DNA of 64,000 bases from NCBI RefSeq assembly GCF_017357225.1, contig NZ_CP071604.1, positions 3,813,501-3,877,500 on the forward strand, given 5' to 3'. The first letter of the stretch is position 1. Each line of letters starts with the position of its first letter. Below, piece by piece: positions 52,345-60,821 of this stretch. Source of the DNA: Rhizobium binae (lineage in GTDB: Bacteria; Pseudomonadota; Alphaproteobacteria; Rhizobiales; Rhizobiaceae). The translations under genes and the position numbers were made by a program. Below the pieces are notes generated by a model. The model was not told the DNA's origin and searched no databases. It saw only the letters and a list, made by a program, of their open reading frames with translations.

Positions 52345-53397
52345 ATGTTCTTTGCATCCGACAATTGGGCCGGCGCCCACACATCCATTGCCGAACGCCT
52401 GCTGGCGGAATCGGCCGGTTTTGCCCCGGCCTATGGCGCCGGCGACCTCGACAAAAAGATCGAGGCCCGCTTCTGCGAGATCTTCGAACGTGAGGTTTCC
52501 GTCTTCTTCGTCGCCACCGGCACGGCCGCCAATTCCCTGTCGCTGGCAAGCGTCCAGCGCCCCGGTGGCATTACCTTCTGCCATTCGGAGGCGCATGTGA
52601 TCGAGGATGAATGCGGCGCGCCGGAATTTTTCTCCGGCTCCGCCCGGCTTGTCGCCATCGACGGCGAGGCCGGCAAGATCGATCCCGCCAAGCTTTCGGC
52701 GAAGATCGCAAACTTTCCCGAGGACGCCCTCCGTCACGGCCGTGCCAGCGCCGTCACCATCACCCAGGCAACCGAGATCGGCACCGTCTATTCCCTGCCG
52801 GAGATCGGCGAGATCGCCGCCATATCAAGAAGGCGCAACCTGCCGCTCCACATGGACGGCGCCCGCTTCGCCAATGCCCTGATTGCGCTCGGCGCAACCC
52901 CGGCCGAAATGACCTGGAAACGCGGCGTCGACATGCTCTCCTTCGGCGGCACCAAGAACGGCTGCTGGTGCGCTGAGGCGATCGTCTTTTTCGATCCAGA
53001 GCGGGCGCGCGAAATGCCCTTCATCCGCAAGCGTGCCGCCCAGCTCTTTTCCAAGTCGCGTTTCATCGCGGCCCAGTTCGATGCCTATTTCGAAAATGGC
53101 CTCTGGCTCGACCTCGCCCGCCATTCCAACGCCATGGCCGACCGGCTGCGCGCCGGCATTGGCTCCAGCGGCGCCGCACGGCTCGCCTGGCCGACCGCGT
53201 CAAACGAAGTCTTTGCCGTCGTCAGCAGGAGTGCGGCCAAAACCGCGGAGGAAAGGGGGGCAAAATTCTACGAATGGCCTGTGCCTGCGGCCAGGCCCGA
53301 ACTCGTTTCCAAAAGCGAAACCCTGATCCGCCTCGTCACGAGCTTTGCGACGACGGAAGCGGATGTGGATGGTTTCCTGAAGTGCCTCGCCGCCTGA
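52345..53397 (+). CDS. Low-specificity L-threonine aldolase-like enzyme
   Basis: 350 residues. Fold-type I PLP enzyme of the beta-eliminating-lyase family: FASDNWAGAHTSI, VSVFFVATGTAANSLSLAS, QATEIGTVYSLPEI, LHMDGARFANALIALGATP and the PLP-binding Lys in MLSFGGTKNGCWCAE. Splits threonine or allo-threonine to glycine and acetaldehyde. It starts 539 bp from the divergent gltB. The end is followed by the convergent LysR gene. Confidence 0.93.
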   Translation: MFFASDNWAGAHTSIAERLLAESAGFAPAYGAGDLDKKIEARFCEIFEREVSVFFVATGTAANSLSLASVQRPGGITFCHSEAHVIEDECGAPEFFSGSARLVAIDGEAGKIDPAKLSAKIANFPEDALRHGRASAVTITQATEIGTVYSLPEIGEIAAISRRRNLPLHMDGARFANALIALGATPAEMTWKRGVDMLSFGGTKNGCWCAEAIVFFDPERAREMPFIRKRAAQLFSKSRFIAAQFDAYFENGLWLDLARHSNAMADRLRAGIGSSGAARLAWPTASNEVFAVVSRSAAKTAEERGAKFYEWPVPAARPELVSKSETLIRLVTSFATTEADVDGFLKCLAA

Positions 53398-53507
53398 TCG
53401 ACCGAGCCCACCTGCCGGGCAGGTTCCCGGTGCCGATGACGGCTCACGCCGACCTCAGCCCCCTCACCTTTTGCAGAATATCGTCGGAAAGTGCTGCGAC
53501 AAGGGCT

Positions 53508-54299
53508 TCATCCGCGCCCTTGCGCCGGCACCAAGACGAACTCCACGTCCTCCAGCATAGGCAGGTTTCCCGCAGCGATCTCTTTCAGCCCCGACGGAGC
53601 CATGCTGCGCGGCTGCACCAGCACGCCCATTCCGGCCCGCGCTGCCGCCGTAAGCCCGCTGAGACTGCCGCAGGTACAGACGATCCGCCACGGCACGCCG
53701 TTGCGCCCAAGCGCTTCGAGAGCGATTGCCCTTGTCACGCTCGGCGGCGGAAAGGCGATCAGCGGTAGCGGCCCGGAGGCAAGCACTCGCTCGGGATCGC
53801 GCGCCAACCAGACGAGCGGCTCGCGATAGACGAGCTTTCCGCGGGCATCGCCGAGCCGGCGCTTGGCAAGCACCAGATCGATATCGCCATTGTCCTGCAT
53901 CTCGTAGAGGACGCCAGAGAGCGCCACGGTCAATTCCAGGTCGACGGACGGATGCGACCGAACGAAATCCTCCAGCGCCGCCGGCAGCTGGCTGGTGACG
54001 AAATCCTCCGAGACGCCGAGCCGCAGGCTGCCGCGCAGACTGTTGCTCTTGAACAGCGACTGCACCTGCCCCTCGATCGAGAGCATGGCGCGCGCATGCG
54101 TCAGCAGCGCTTCGCCATCGCCGGTCAGCATGACCTTGTGCGTATCGCGCGCCAGAAGCTTGCGACCGAGCGTCGCCTCCAGCCGCTGAATATGCTGACT
54201 GACCGTCGATTGCCCGAGACCCAGCCTTTCTGCGGCTAGCGTGAAACTGCCCATCTGTTCGACGGCGACGAAACTGCGCAACTGCGAAAGGTCCAGCAA
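53508..54299 (-). CDS. LysR-family regulator, 3' end probably frameshifted
   Basis: 263 residues against about 290 for the family. The N-terminus is a normal winged helix (DLSQLRSFVAVEQMGSFTLA, GQSTVSQHIQRLEATLGRKL), and the effector domain is intact to VEFVLVPAQ, where it ends in GRG-stop. In the next frame at 53528 the sequence continues as KGADEALVAALSDDILQKV, a typical LysR C-terminus, to a stop at 53444. So one base seems missing or two added. It probably controls the divergent symporter at 54394. Confidence 0.85.
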   Translation of the reverse strand: MLDLSQLRSFVAVEQMGSFTLAAERLGLGQSTVSQHIQRLEATLGRKLLARDTHKVMLTGDGEALLTHARAMLSIEGQVQSLFKSNSLRGSLRLGVSEDFVTSQLPAALEDFVRSHPSVDLELTVALSGVLYEMQDNGDIDLVLAKRRLGDARGKLVYREPLVWLARDPERVLASGPLPLIAFPPPSVTRAIALEALGRNGVPWRIVCTCGSLSGLTAAARAGMGVLVQPRSMAPSGLKEIAAGNLPMLEDVEFVLVPAQGRG

Positions 54300-54316
54300 T
54301 GAAATCCGGTCTCTTG

Positions 54317-54327
54317 ATAACTGTTAT
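54317..54327. promoter_or_regulatory. Candidate LysR operator
   Basis: ATAACTGTTAT is a perfect 11-bp dyad in the 94-bp gap between the divergent LysR and symporter genes, of the T-N11-A type LysR proteins bind. Confidence 0.4.
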
Positions 54328-54393
54328 TTCTTGCATCCTGGATCATAATGGAAGAGAGAACAATTACCAATCTTGTTTTGCCGCGAGACCGTC

Positions 54394-55398
54394 ATGCGCC
54401 GCTTTCTGCCCGATACATTCACGATCTTGCTTGTTTGCACCGTCATCCTCGCCTCGCTGTTTCCGGCGAGTGGCACCTTCGCGGATTATTTCGGCATCGC
54501 CACCGATCTCGCCATCGCGGCCCTGTTCTTCCTCCATGGCGCTCGCCTCTCGCGTGACGTCGTTATAGCGGGCATGCTGCACTGGCGCCTGCATCTCGTC
54601 ATCCTGCTGACGACCTTCGGCATCTTCCCGCTGCTTGGATTGGCGCTCGGTTTCATCCCGGATACGATCCTGCCGCAGCCGCTTTATCTCGGCATCCTCT
54701 TCCTCTGCGTGCTGCCGTCGACGGTGCAGTCATCTATCGCCTTCACCTCGATGGCGGGCGGCAACGTGCCGGCCGCCATCTGCTCGGCCTCCGCCTCGAA
54801 TATTTTCGGCATGTTTCTGACGCCACTGCTCGTCGGCCTGCTCTTTTCCGTCGGCGGCCATGGCGGCTTCTCCCTCGACGCGCTTCAGCAGATCCTGCTG
54901 CAACTGCTTGCCCCCTTCATCGTCGGCCAAATCCTGCAGCCCTGGATCGGCGACTGGATTCGCGCAAGAAAGAGGATTCTGATGCCCGTCGACCGCGGCT
55001 CGATCCTGATGGTTGTCTACCTCGCCTTCTCGACGGCAGTCGTCGAGGGTCTCTGGCATACTTTCTCGATCGCCGATATCGCCGTCGTCATCGTCGCCGA
55101 CACCGTCCTTCTGGGGATAGTACTGGTGCTCACAATGTTCGGTAGCCGCTGGCTCGGCTTCGGCAAGGCCGACGAGATCACCATTACCTTCTGTGGTTCC
55201 AAGAAAAGTCTCGCAAGTGGCGTACCGATGGCAAACGTCATTTTTGCCGGCCAATCGATCGGCGCGATCGTGCTTCCGCTGATGCTCTTCCACCAGATCC
55301 AGCTGATGGTCTGCGCCGTCATCGCCCAGAAATACGCCGCAGCAGCGGCCCGCCGCGCAACCGAACAGCAGATCAAGGACGCCGCCAGCCCGGCCTGA
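54394..55398 (+). CDS. Bile acid:sodium symporter family protein (YfeH-like)
   Basis: 334 residues from ATG 54394. About ten hydrophobic segments; signature FFLHGARLSRDVVIAGMLHW, CVLPSTVQSSIAFTSMAGGN, and the crossing region FCGSKKSLASGVPMANVIF, which are the conserved sodium-site and substrate-site blocks of this family. Rhizobial members transport unknown organic acids. Divergent from a LysR regulator, its likely controller. Confidence 0.88.
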   Translation: MRRFLPDTFTILLVCTVILASLFPASGTFADYFGIATDLAIAALFFLHGARLSRDVVIAGMLHWRLHLVILLTTFGIFPLLGLALGFIPDTILPQPLYLGILFLCVLPSTVQSSIAFTSMAGGNVPAAICSASASNIFGMFLTPLLVGLLFSVGGHGGFSLDALQQILLQLLAPFIVGQILQPWIGDWIRARKRILMPVDRGSILMVVYLAFSTAVVEGLWHTFSIADIAVVIVADTVLLGIVLVLTMFGSRWLGFGKADEITITFCGSKKSLASGVPMANVIFAGQSIGAIVLPLMLFHQIQLMVCAVIAQKYAAAAARRATEQQIKDAASPA

Positions 55399-55474
55399 AC
55401 AGCAACAAAGCGGGCGAGAATAAAAAACGGCGCCCCAAGCGGAGCGCCGTCCATCGGTCCAAGAGTGATGATGA

Positions 55475-55945
55475 TCAGCTGTTGACGACCTGCGCCTCGA
55501 TGGCCTTTGGCGCCTCGACCGGCTCTGCGGCAATCGCGATCTTGCGGGGCTTCATGGCCTCAGGAATATTGCGCAGAAGGTCGATGTGCAGCAGGCCGTT
55601 CTTCAGCGAAGCGGCGGCCACCTCGACATGGTCGGCGAGCTGGAAGCGGCGCTCGAAAGCGCGCTTGGCAATGCCGCGATAGAGGAATTCGCCGCCTTCG
55701 GCGGTGTCCTCGTTCTTTTCACCCTTCACGGACAGCACATGGGCATGGGCTTCGATCGAAAGTTCGGTCTCGTCGAAACCAGCAACCGCCATGGTGATGC
55801 GATAGGTGTTTTCACCGGTGCGCTCGATATTATAGGGCGGATAGGTCTGCGCCTGCTCCGGCTGGGCAAGGCTGTCGAGCATGGTGAACAGCCGGTCGAA
55901 ACCGACCGTCGAGCGATAAAGGGGAGAGAAGTCTACGTGACGCAT
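55475..55945 (-). CDS. Small heat-shock protein, Hsp20/IbpA type
   Basis: 156 residues from ATG 55945, with AGGAGGA six bases upstream. The alpha-crystallin domain runs about residues 38-130: YPPYNIERTGENTYRITMAV, AGFDETELSIEAHAHVLSVK, LYRGIAKRAFERRFQLADHV, EVAAASLKNGLLHIDLLRNI, ending in the IAIAAEP tail motif. The N-terminal MRHVDFSPLYRSTVGFDRLF is class A rhizobial Hsp20. A chaperone that holds unfolding proteins. A candidate RpoH promoter and RNA thermometer lie upstream. Confidence 0.95.
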   Translation of the reverse strand: MRHVDFSPLYRSTVGFDRLFTMLDSLAQPEQAQTYPPYNIERTGENTYRITMAVAGFDETELSIEAHAHVLSVKGEKNEDTAEGGEFLYRGIAKRAFERRFQLADHVEVAAASLKNGLLHIDLLRNIPEAMKPRKIAIAAEPVEAPKAIEAQVVNS

Positions 55946-56045
55946 GATGTCCTCCTGTGGAAGCGACGTGTTGCGATAAATTGTCCCTGAAACCCCATGT
56001 TCGGCGACCTCGGGACGATTGCGCGGGCCCTTCTTGGCACCCGCA
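55946..56045 (-). ncRNA. Candidate ROSE-type RNA thermometer in the hsp20 leader
   Basis: About 100 bases of untranslated leader between the predicted start site and the ATG. Reading on the minus strand: hairpin GCGGG/CCCGC, hairpin GTCCC/GGGAC, then CTTCC pairing with GGAGG of the ribosome site (CGCTTCCACAGGAGGACATC), which would hide it at low temperature. Layout and the SD-blocking hairpin resemble ROSE elements of rhizobial small heat-shock genes. Confidence 0.55.
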
Positions 56046-56051
56046 GCAAGG

Positions 56052-56080
56052 AGATGGTGATGGGATTTGCGGAGTTCAAG
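56052..56080 (-). promoter_or_regulatory. Candidate RpoH (sigma-32) promoter of hsp20
   Basis: Minus-strand -35 CTTGAAC (56080-56074), 14 bases, -10 CACCATCT (56059-56052), close to the heat-shock consensus CTTGAAA / CCCCATNT. Confidence 0.55.
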
Positions 56081-56368
56081 ACCTTTTCGAAATCGCCTTG
56101 AACGGCCCCGTGAACCCCGCATGAACGGCTGGTTCGGAACGCATTCAGACACATGCGCCTAGAGATCGCAGCGTCGGGTAAATCTGGTCCCGACGGCTGA
56201 AGTGCATCGTCCCTTCTTCTTCAGCCTCAACTTAGGCCGGCTGCGGGCACCCTCATGCTCCTGCCGGCCCTTTTCCCCGCCGCTTCGCGGAGGCCGCCGC
56301 TTTCCAAGCCGGGAGCCATGCGCTATCCCTGATAGCGAAGCAGTCAGCAGCGGCGCAGTGGCAAAGTC

Positions 56369-57343
56369 ATGGATCAGGTTCTCTATTCGACGCCCGACAA
56401 CCCCGCCCCGGAAAACCGCACGGAAGGGTATTTTGAAACCCATGACGGCCACCGGCTGCGTTACGCCGTCTTCCGCTCCGGCGCTCCGGTCGCCAAGGGC
56501 ACGGTGGTCATTCTCCATGGCCGCAACGAATATATCGAGAAATACTTCGAGACGATCCGCGACCTGACCGCGAAAGGCCTCTGGGTCGCCACCTTCGATC
56601 TGCGCGGCCAGGGCGGTTCGTCGCGACTGATGAAGCGCCGCAATCACGGTCACATCCGCCGCTTTGCCGATTACGAGCGCGATCTCGACATCTTCCTCGA
56701 AAAGGTGGTGCTGCCGGATACGCGCCTGCCTTTTTACCTGCTTGCCCATTCCACCGGTGGGCTGATCGCGCTGTCGGCCGCCCCCTATCTGACCACCCGC
56801 ATCGACCGCATGGTACTGTCTGCTCCCTTCATCGGCCTGACCGGCCAGGCAGCCTCGCCGCGTGTCATCCGCGCCCTTGCCGGGACCCTGACTGCTCTCG
56901 GCCTTGGTTTCCTGCCATTGACCTCGAAATTGAAGGAGCCTGATTTCAGCGACAATCCGCTGACCTCGGACGAACTCCGCTTCGAGCGCAATGTCGCGAT
57001 GATGAAGGCGCATCCGGAGCTGACGCTCGGTCCGCCGACGGCCCGTTGGCTCACCGAGGCGTTCCGCACCATGGATCGGGTCACCTCCCCCAACCATCTC
57101 TTTTCGATCACCATCCCGACCATCGTCATCGCCCCGACGCGTGACGGCGTCGTGCCCTATACCGCGCAGGAGCGGCTCTCGCGCTATTTCCGCGCCGGTC
57201 AGCTGGTGCCGATCAACGGCGCCCGCCACGAAATCTTTCAGGAACGGGATATCTACCGCGCCGCCGCGTTGGCGGCCTTCCATGCCTTCATTCCTGGCAG
57301 CGATGCCGAGGAAAACCAGGATGTCGCTGCCCTTGGCACGTGA
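56369..57343 (+). CDS. Alpha/beta-hydrolase, lysophospholipase-like
   Basis: 324 residues from ATG 56369. No signal peptide. Alpha/beta hydrolase of the PldB/monoacylglycerol-lipase group: VVILHGRNEYIEKYFETIRD, FDLRGQGGSSRLM, nucleophile in YLLAHSTGGLIALSAAP, acid in APTRDGVVPY and His in NGARHEIFQE. Probably hydrolyses a lysophospholipid or monoacylglycerol. It ends 70 bp from the convergent hisN. Confidence 0.88.
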   Translation: MDQVLYSTPDNPAPENRTEGYFETHDGHRLRYAVFRSGAPVAKGTVVILHGRNEYIEKYFETIRDLTAKGLWVATFDLRGQGGSSRLMKRRNHGHIRRFADYERDLDIFLEKVVLPDTRLPFYLLAHSTGGLIALSAAPYLTTRIDRMVLSAPFIGLTGQAASPRVIRALAGTLTALGLGFLPLTSKLKEPDFSDNPLTSDELRFERNVAMMKAHPELTLGPPTARWLTEAFRTMDRVTSPNHLFSITIPTIVIAPTRDGVVPYTAQERLSRYFRAGQLVPINGARHEIFQERDIYRAAALAAFHAFIPGSDAEENQDVAALGT

Positions 57344-57413
57344 GGCGGATCAGCCAAGCTGACCGCGGGATCAGCGAATCTGACCGGAAGATTACCCCGG
57401 TCAACTCAGGGGA

Positions 57414-58187
57414 TCAGCGTTGCAGCACGGCCATCGCCTGCTCATAGACCGCCCGGCTGCCGGCGGCGATGATCGAGCCGCCATTTTCCGGCCGACCGCC
57501 GTCCCAGGTGGTGATAATGCCGCCCGCCCCCTCGATGACGGGAATGATGCCGCCGACATCATAGGGCTTGAGGCCGTTCTCGATGACGAGATCGATATGG
57601 CCGGCAGCGAGCAGCGCGTAGGCATAGCAGTCGCAGCCGTAACGGAAGAGCCGCACCTGACTCTCGATCTCCCGGTATTTTTCCATCTCCGCGCCGGCGA
57701 AGAGATGCGGCGAGGTGGTGAACAGGATAGCGTTCGAAAGCGTATCGCACTGGCGCGTCACAAGCCGCCGTTCGCCTTCCGGCCCGCTATAGATCGAACC
57801 GTTTTCGTCGGCGAAATAACGCTCGCCGGTAAAAGGCTGTTCGATCATGCCCATGATCGCCCGGCCCTTCTTCTGCAGGCCGATCAGCGTTCCCCAGACC
57901 GGCACGCCGGCGATGAAGGCGCGGGTTCCGTCGATCGGATCGATCACCCAGACATGGTCCCGGTCAAGCCCGACATTGCCGTGCTCCTCGCCGAGAATGC
58001 CGTGATCGGGAAAATTTTCCTCGATCAGCGCCCGGATGGCGAACTCGGCGGCCCGGTCGCCCTCCGTCACCGGATCGAACCCCGAGGAGAGCTTGTTGGT
58101 GACATCGAGGCCGGAGCGGAAGCGCGGCAGCGTCTCGGCGCGGGCGGCCTCCGCCAGACGATTGAAGAACGAACGGTCAGGAAGCAT
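57414..58187 (-). CDS. hisN: Histidinol-phosphatase (inositol-monophosphatase fold)
   Basis: 257 residues. Inositol-monophosphatase superfamily: metal sites in HGILGEEHGNVG, HVWVIDPIDGTRAFIAGVP and YDVGGIIPVIEGAGGIITTW. The subgroup with the WVIDPIDGTRAFI motif acts as histidinol-phosphate phosphatase in alphaproteobacteria. It lies beside the small RNA at 58338. Confidence 0.88.
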   Translation of the reverse strand: MLPDRSFFNRLAEAARAETLPRFRSGLDVTNKLSSGFDPVTEGDRAAEFAIRALIEENFPDHGILGEEHGNVGLDRDHVWVIDPIDGTRAFIAGVPVWGTLIGLQKKGRAIMGMIEQPFTGERYFADENGSIYSGPEGERRLVTRQCDTLSNAILFTTSPHLFAGAEMEKYREIESQVRLFRYGCDCYAYALLAAGHIDLVIENGLKPYDVGGIIPVIEGAGGIITTWDGGRPENGGSIIAAGSRAVYEQAMAVLQR

Positions 58188-58303
58188 GGTGGCACCATTT
58201 GGCTGGCGGGAACGGGGCTTTCATAGCGAAACTTGACTGGAATGCAAAGGCAGCGGGCAATTTCGGACGAACTGCCCAAAGATATCGCAGCGCAATATAT
58301 TGC

Positions 58304-58331
58304 TTGACATTTGTGCAATGCAATAGTAGCG
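58304..58331 (+). promoter_or_regulatory. Promoter of the small RNA
   Basis: TTGACA at 58304-58309 is a perfect -35 box; the -10 region (58322-58331) is weak. Transcription would start around 58338. Confidence 0.5.
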
Positions 58332-58337
58332 TCGTCG

Positions 58338-58418
58338 GTACAGTCTTCTGACTGTAAATACCCTCCTTGGGTGTTTCCTCCCTAGACTTAGCCGCGCTCA
58401 CAAGCGCGGTTCTTTTTT
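58338..58418 (+). ncRNA. mmgR/alpha-r8 (suhB)-type small RNA
   Basis: About 80 bases from a sigma-70-like promoter to an intrinsic terminator: CCGCGCT (58392-58398), CACA loop, AGCGCGG (58403-58409), then TTCTTTTTT. It contains the unpaired pyrimidine-rich segment CCTCCTTGGGTGTTTCCTCC followed by CTAGACTT. Size, terminator, CU-rich core and the position next to an inositol-monophosphatase-family gene all match the alpha-r8 family (mmgR of Sinorhizobium, Rfam suhB, from memory). mmgR restrains polyhydroxybutyrate accumulation. The ends are estimates. Confidence 0.72.
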
Positions 58419-58471
58419 GGCCTTTGCGGAAGACGGCGGCCATACAAATATCGCCAAATTGATAGAGAAGC

Positions 58472-59353
58472 TTACTCGGCGGCCAGCGCCCGGTCGCCGG
58501 CGAACTTTTCGACATAGTCCGCCATCTGTTGCATGAAGGCCGTCACGGCGTCGGCAACCGCGGCAAAATCTTCGCGCTTCTCCAGCGTCACCTCGTCGAC
58601 ATAGATCGCCCGGTTCACTTCGATCTGCAATGCATGCAGGCCGCGCGAGGGGCGGCCGTAATGTTCGGTGATGAAACCACCGGCATAGGGCTTGTTGCGG
58701 ATCGCCGCGAAGCCCATTTCCTCGAGGATGGCGATGGCGGCGCGCGAAAGTTCGGCCGACGCGCTGGTGCCGTAGCGATCGCCGATGATAAAATCGGGCC
58801 GTCCGGTGCAGCCGGCGACGCGCACATTGCCGGGCATCGAGTGGCAATCGATCAGCACGCCGAAGCCGAACTGCACATGGGTGCGGGCGATCAGCCGTCG
58901 CAGCGCCGCATGGTAAGGCTTATAGACGGCCTCGACCCGATCGAGGCCTTCCTGCACCGGTAAGCGCCTCGCATAGATCTCCATGTTCTCGGCGACGATG
59001 CGCGGAATGGTGCCGAGCCCGCCGGCGACCCTGAGCGAATTGACATTGGCGTAGGGCGGCAGCATCCCGTCGAACATCCTGGGATCAAGCTCGTAGGGCT
59101 CGCGGTTGACGTCGAGATAGGCGCGCGGAAAATTGGCGGCGAGAAGCGGTGCGCCGAGGGTGACGGCCGAACCGAAGAGCTCATCGACATAATGGTCCTC
59201 GGAACGGCGGATGGCGATGCCTTCTAGCCTCGACTGGGCGATGAATTCCGGTGGATAAATGCGGCCGCTATGGGGGGAGTTGTAGACGAAGGGAATGGTC
59301 TGCGACACGGGCTCATGAACCTCAAAAAGCTCGTATTCGCGGATTTCCGGCAC
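58472..59353 (-). CDS. hutG: N-formylglutamate amidohydrolase (second copy)
   Basis: 293 residues. FGase family: FVYNSPHSGRIYPPEF, RRSEDHYVDELFG, YLDVNREPYELDP, VLIDCHSMPG and GRPSRGLHALQIEVNRAIYV with metal-binding His/Asp residues. It finishes the formiminoglutamate branch of histidine degradation by releasing formate. It is more like canonical HutG than the protein at 19431. No other hut genes are in the window, so the role is inferred from the family. Confidence 0.88.
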   Translation of the reverse strand: MPEIREYELFEVHEPVSQTIPFVYNSPHSGRIYPPEFIAQSRLEGIAIRRSEDHYVDELFGSAVTLGAPLLAANFPRAYLDVNREPYELDPRMFDGMLPPYANVNSLRVAGGLGTIPRIVAENMEIYARRLPVQEGLDRVEAVYKPYHAALRRLIARTHVQFGFGVLIDCHSMPGNVRVAGCTGRPDFIIGDRYGTSASAELSRAAIAILEEMGFAAIRNKPYAGGFITEHYGRPSRGLHALQIEVNRAIYVDEVTLEKREDFAAVADAVTAFMQQMADYVEKFAGDRALAAE

Positions 59354-59541
59354 TTTCGGCCCTCTTTACCATGTCATGAACTGACTGCTTCGGCCATGTT
59401 GCCAGTTGCCCGGCCTCAAGTCCATACTATGTAAAAGGGATGGCAATCACGCACAGGCAATTCACCGGTTGTTTACCGGGCAAAGACTAGTGTAAACGGC
59501 GGGCAGCCCACCCAAAACCTATTGATCAGCGGTCTGGATTG

Positions 59542-59904
59542 ATGACTCAAAAGATACTTCTCGCCGAAGACGACAACGACATGCGCCGCTTCCTGGTGAA
59601 AGCGCTGGAAAAGGCCGGTTACAAGGTCCTTTCTTATGATAACGGCGCCAGCGCCTATGACCGGCTGCGCGAGGAACCGTTTTCCCTGCTGCTGACCGAT
59701 ATCGTCATGCCCGAGATGGACGGCATCGAACTGGCGCGCCGCGCCACCGAACTCGATCCCGACCTGAAGGTGATGTTCATTACCGGTTTTGCCGCCGTGG
59801 CGCTGAACCCTGATTCGAAAGCGCCGAAGGATGCCAAGGTCCTTTCCAAGCCCTTCCACCTGCGCGACCTCGTCGACGAGGTCAACAAAATGCTTGCCGC
59901 ATAA
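59542..59904 (+). CDS. cpdR: Single-domain response regulator CpdR
   Basis: 120 residues from ATG 59542. A stand-alone receiver: acidic pocket ILLAEDDNDMRRFL, phosphoacceptor Asp53 in LLLTDIVMPEMDGIE, switch Thr in MFITGF, Lys in VLSKPFHLRDL. It ends in NKMLAA. Match to CpdR: phosphorylation by the CckA-ChpT relay keeps it inactive; the unphosphorylated form primes ClpXP to degrade cell-cycle substrates. 84 bp upstream of tRNA-Val. Confidence 0.93.
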   Translation: MTQKILLAEDDNDMRRFLVKALEKAGYKVLSYDNGASAYDRLREEPFSLLLTDIVMPEMDGIELARRATELDPDLKVMFITGFAAVALNPDSKAPKDAKVLSKPFHLRDLVDEVNKMLAA

Positions 59905-59944
59905 GGCTTGTCGGGCGGCGCGTCACAAAACTGAAAAAAGCCTA

Positions 59945-59975
59945 TTGACGGCTCCAAAGGTTTTGTGATCTATGC
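59945..59975 (+). promoter_or_regulatory. Promoter of tRNA-Val
   Basis: TTGACG (59945-59950) and GATCTATG (59968-59975) give a -35/-10 pair with 17-19 bases spacing, 14 bases before the tRNA. Confidence 0.5.
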
Positions 59976-59988
59976 GCCGCCATCGGAT

Positions 59989-60063
<75 letters not shown>

Positions 60064-60082
60064 TCCAGATTGCTTGACCTAG

Positions 60083-60113
60083 AAGGCCTTTCGAGAAATC
60101 GAGAGGCCTTTTT
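60083..60113 (+). terminator. Terminator of tRNA-Val
   Basis: AAGGCCT (60083-60089) pairs with AGGCCTT (60104-60110), with inner TCGA/TCGA, then TTTTT. Confidence 0.75.
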
Positions 60114-60163
60114 ACATCGCGGCTTGCGGGTGTAATCCACCTGCCCCAGTAGGAGTTTCAAAC

Positions 60164-60445
60164 TTGGCCCAGGTCATCAAACGACGCAAAACTCTTGTGG
60201 TTTCCAACGACAAGATTTCCCTGGCAAAAGGTGTCAGCCTTCCTCAGGGACGCTACCCCGTCACTGCCGAGTACATCGTCTCCCATATGCGCGGCAGACC
60301 GGTCGAGCAGGCCGGCCGGGTCATGCTTCACCTGACGCGTCAGAACCTGCTGGACTACGGTATCGACCTGACCGGCAGCGCGATGTTGGGCAGCGACATC
60401 GATGTGAGTGGCAATGTTGCCCGCAAGGAAGCCATCCTGGAGTGA
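60164..60445 (+). CDS. Hypothetical protein
   Basis: 93 residues from a TTG at 60164 with TAGGAG upstream. Basic N-terminus (MAQVIKRRKTLVVSNDKISL), then GVSLPQGRYPVTAEYIVSHM and LHLTRQNLLDYGIDLTGSAM. No signal peptide, no recognised domain. It follows the tRNA but shows no integrase or phage feature. Moderate confidence because codon use is less biased than in neighbours. Confidence 0.55.
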   Translation: MAQVIKRRKTLVVSNDKISLAKGVSLPQGRYPVTAEYIVSHMRGRPVEQAGRVMLHLTRQNLLDYGIDLTGSAMLGSDIDVSGNVARKEAILE

Positions 60446-60821
60446 ATTCTTGAGCACGGGTGTTCCCCACCACGTCACGAAGGAATTCAGGCCGAGCACG
60501 CCGCCCAATCAAGTCGCAGAACGATGCGAATACCTGACCTTCTTGCGCACGGCCGGTACGCCGGCGCTTACAGAAGGCAGGAGATTTTTCGCACCGACAA
60601 CCCTGCTGTCGATCGCTGACAGCGACGCCATTGCCGAGTCTCCCGGACAGCAAGCCCAGCGGGCTTTTCACCCATTTGCCGTCGGTCGCTGATCACCCGC
60701 AGCCGGTGAAAATCTTATGCCGCGGAGATAGCGGAACCAAATTCGGACACAGAACCATGCCATGGCGAACCGAGGATGAGGCAGTGATTCGCCTCGCCAG
60801 CACATGGGGTTTGAAATCGAA
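60446..60821. other. 376-bp stretch with no clear gene
   Basis: An open plus-strand frame ends at 60692 but starts inside the preceding gene and has poor codon use. A short stem AAGCCC (60652-60657) / GGGCTT (60661-60666) followed by T could end the preceding transcript. Otherwise nothing recognisable. Confidence 0.5.

Noticed and set aside
60408..60692. 94-residue plus-strand frame after the hypothetical gene
   Set aside because: Starts inside the preceding gene without a ribosome site and has no domain; listed only as a gene-free stretch.
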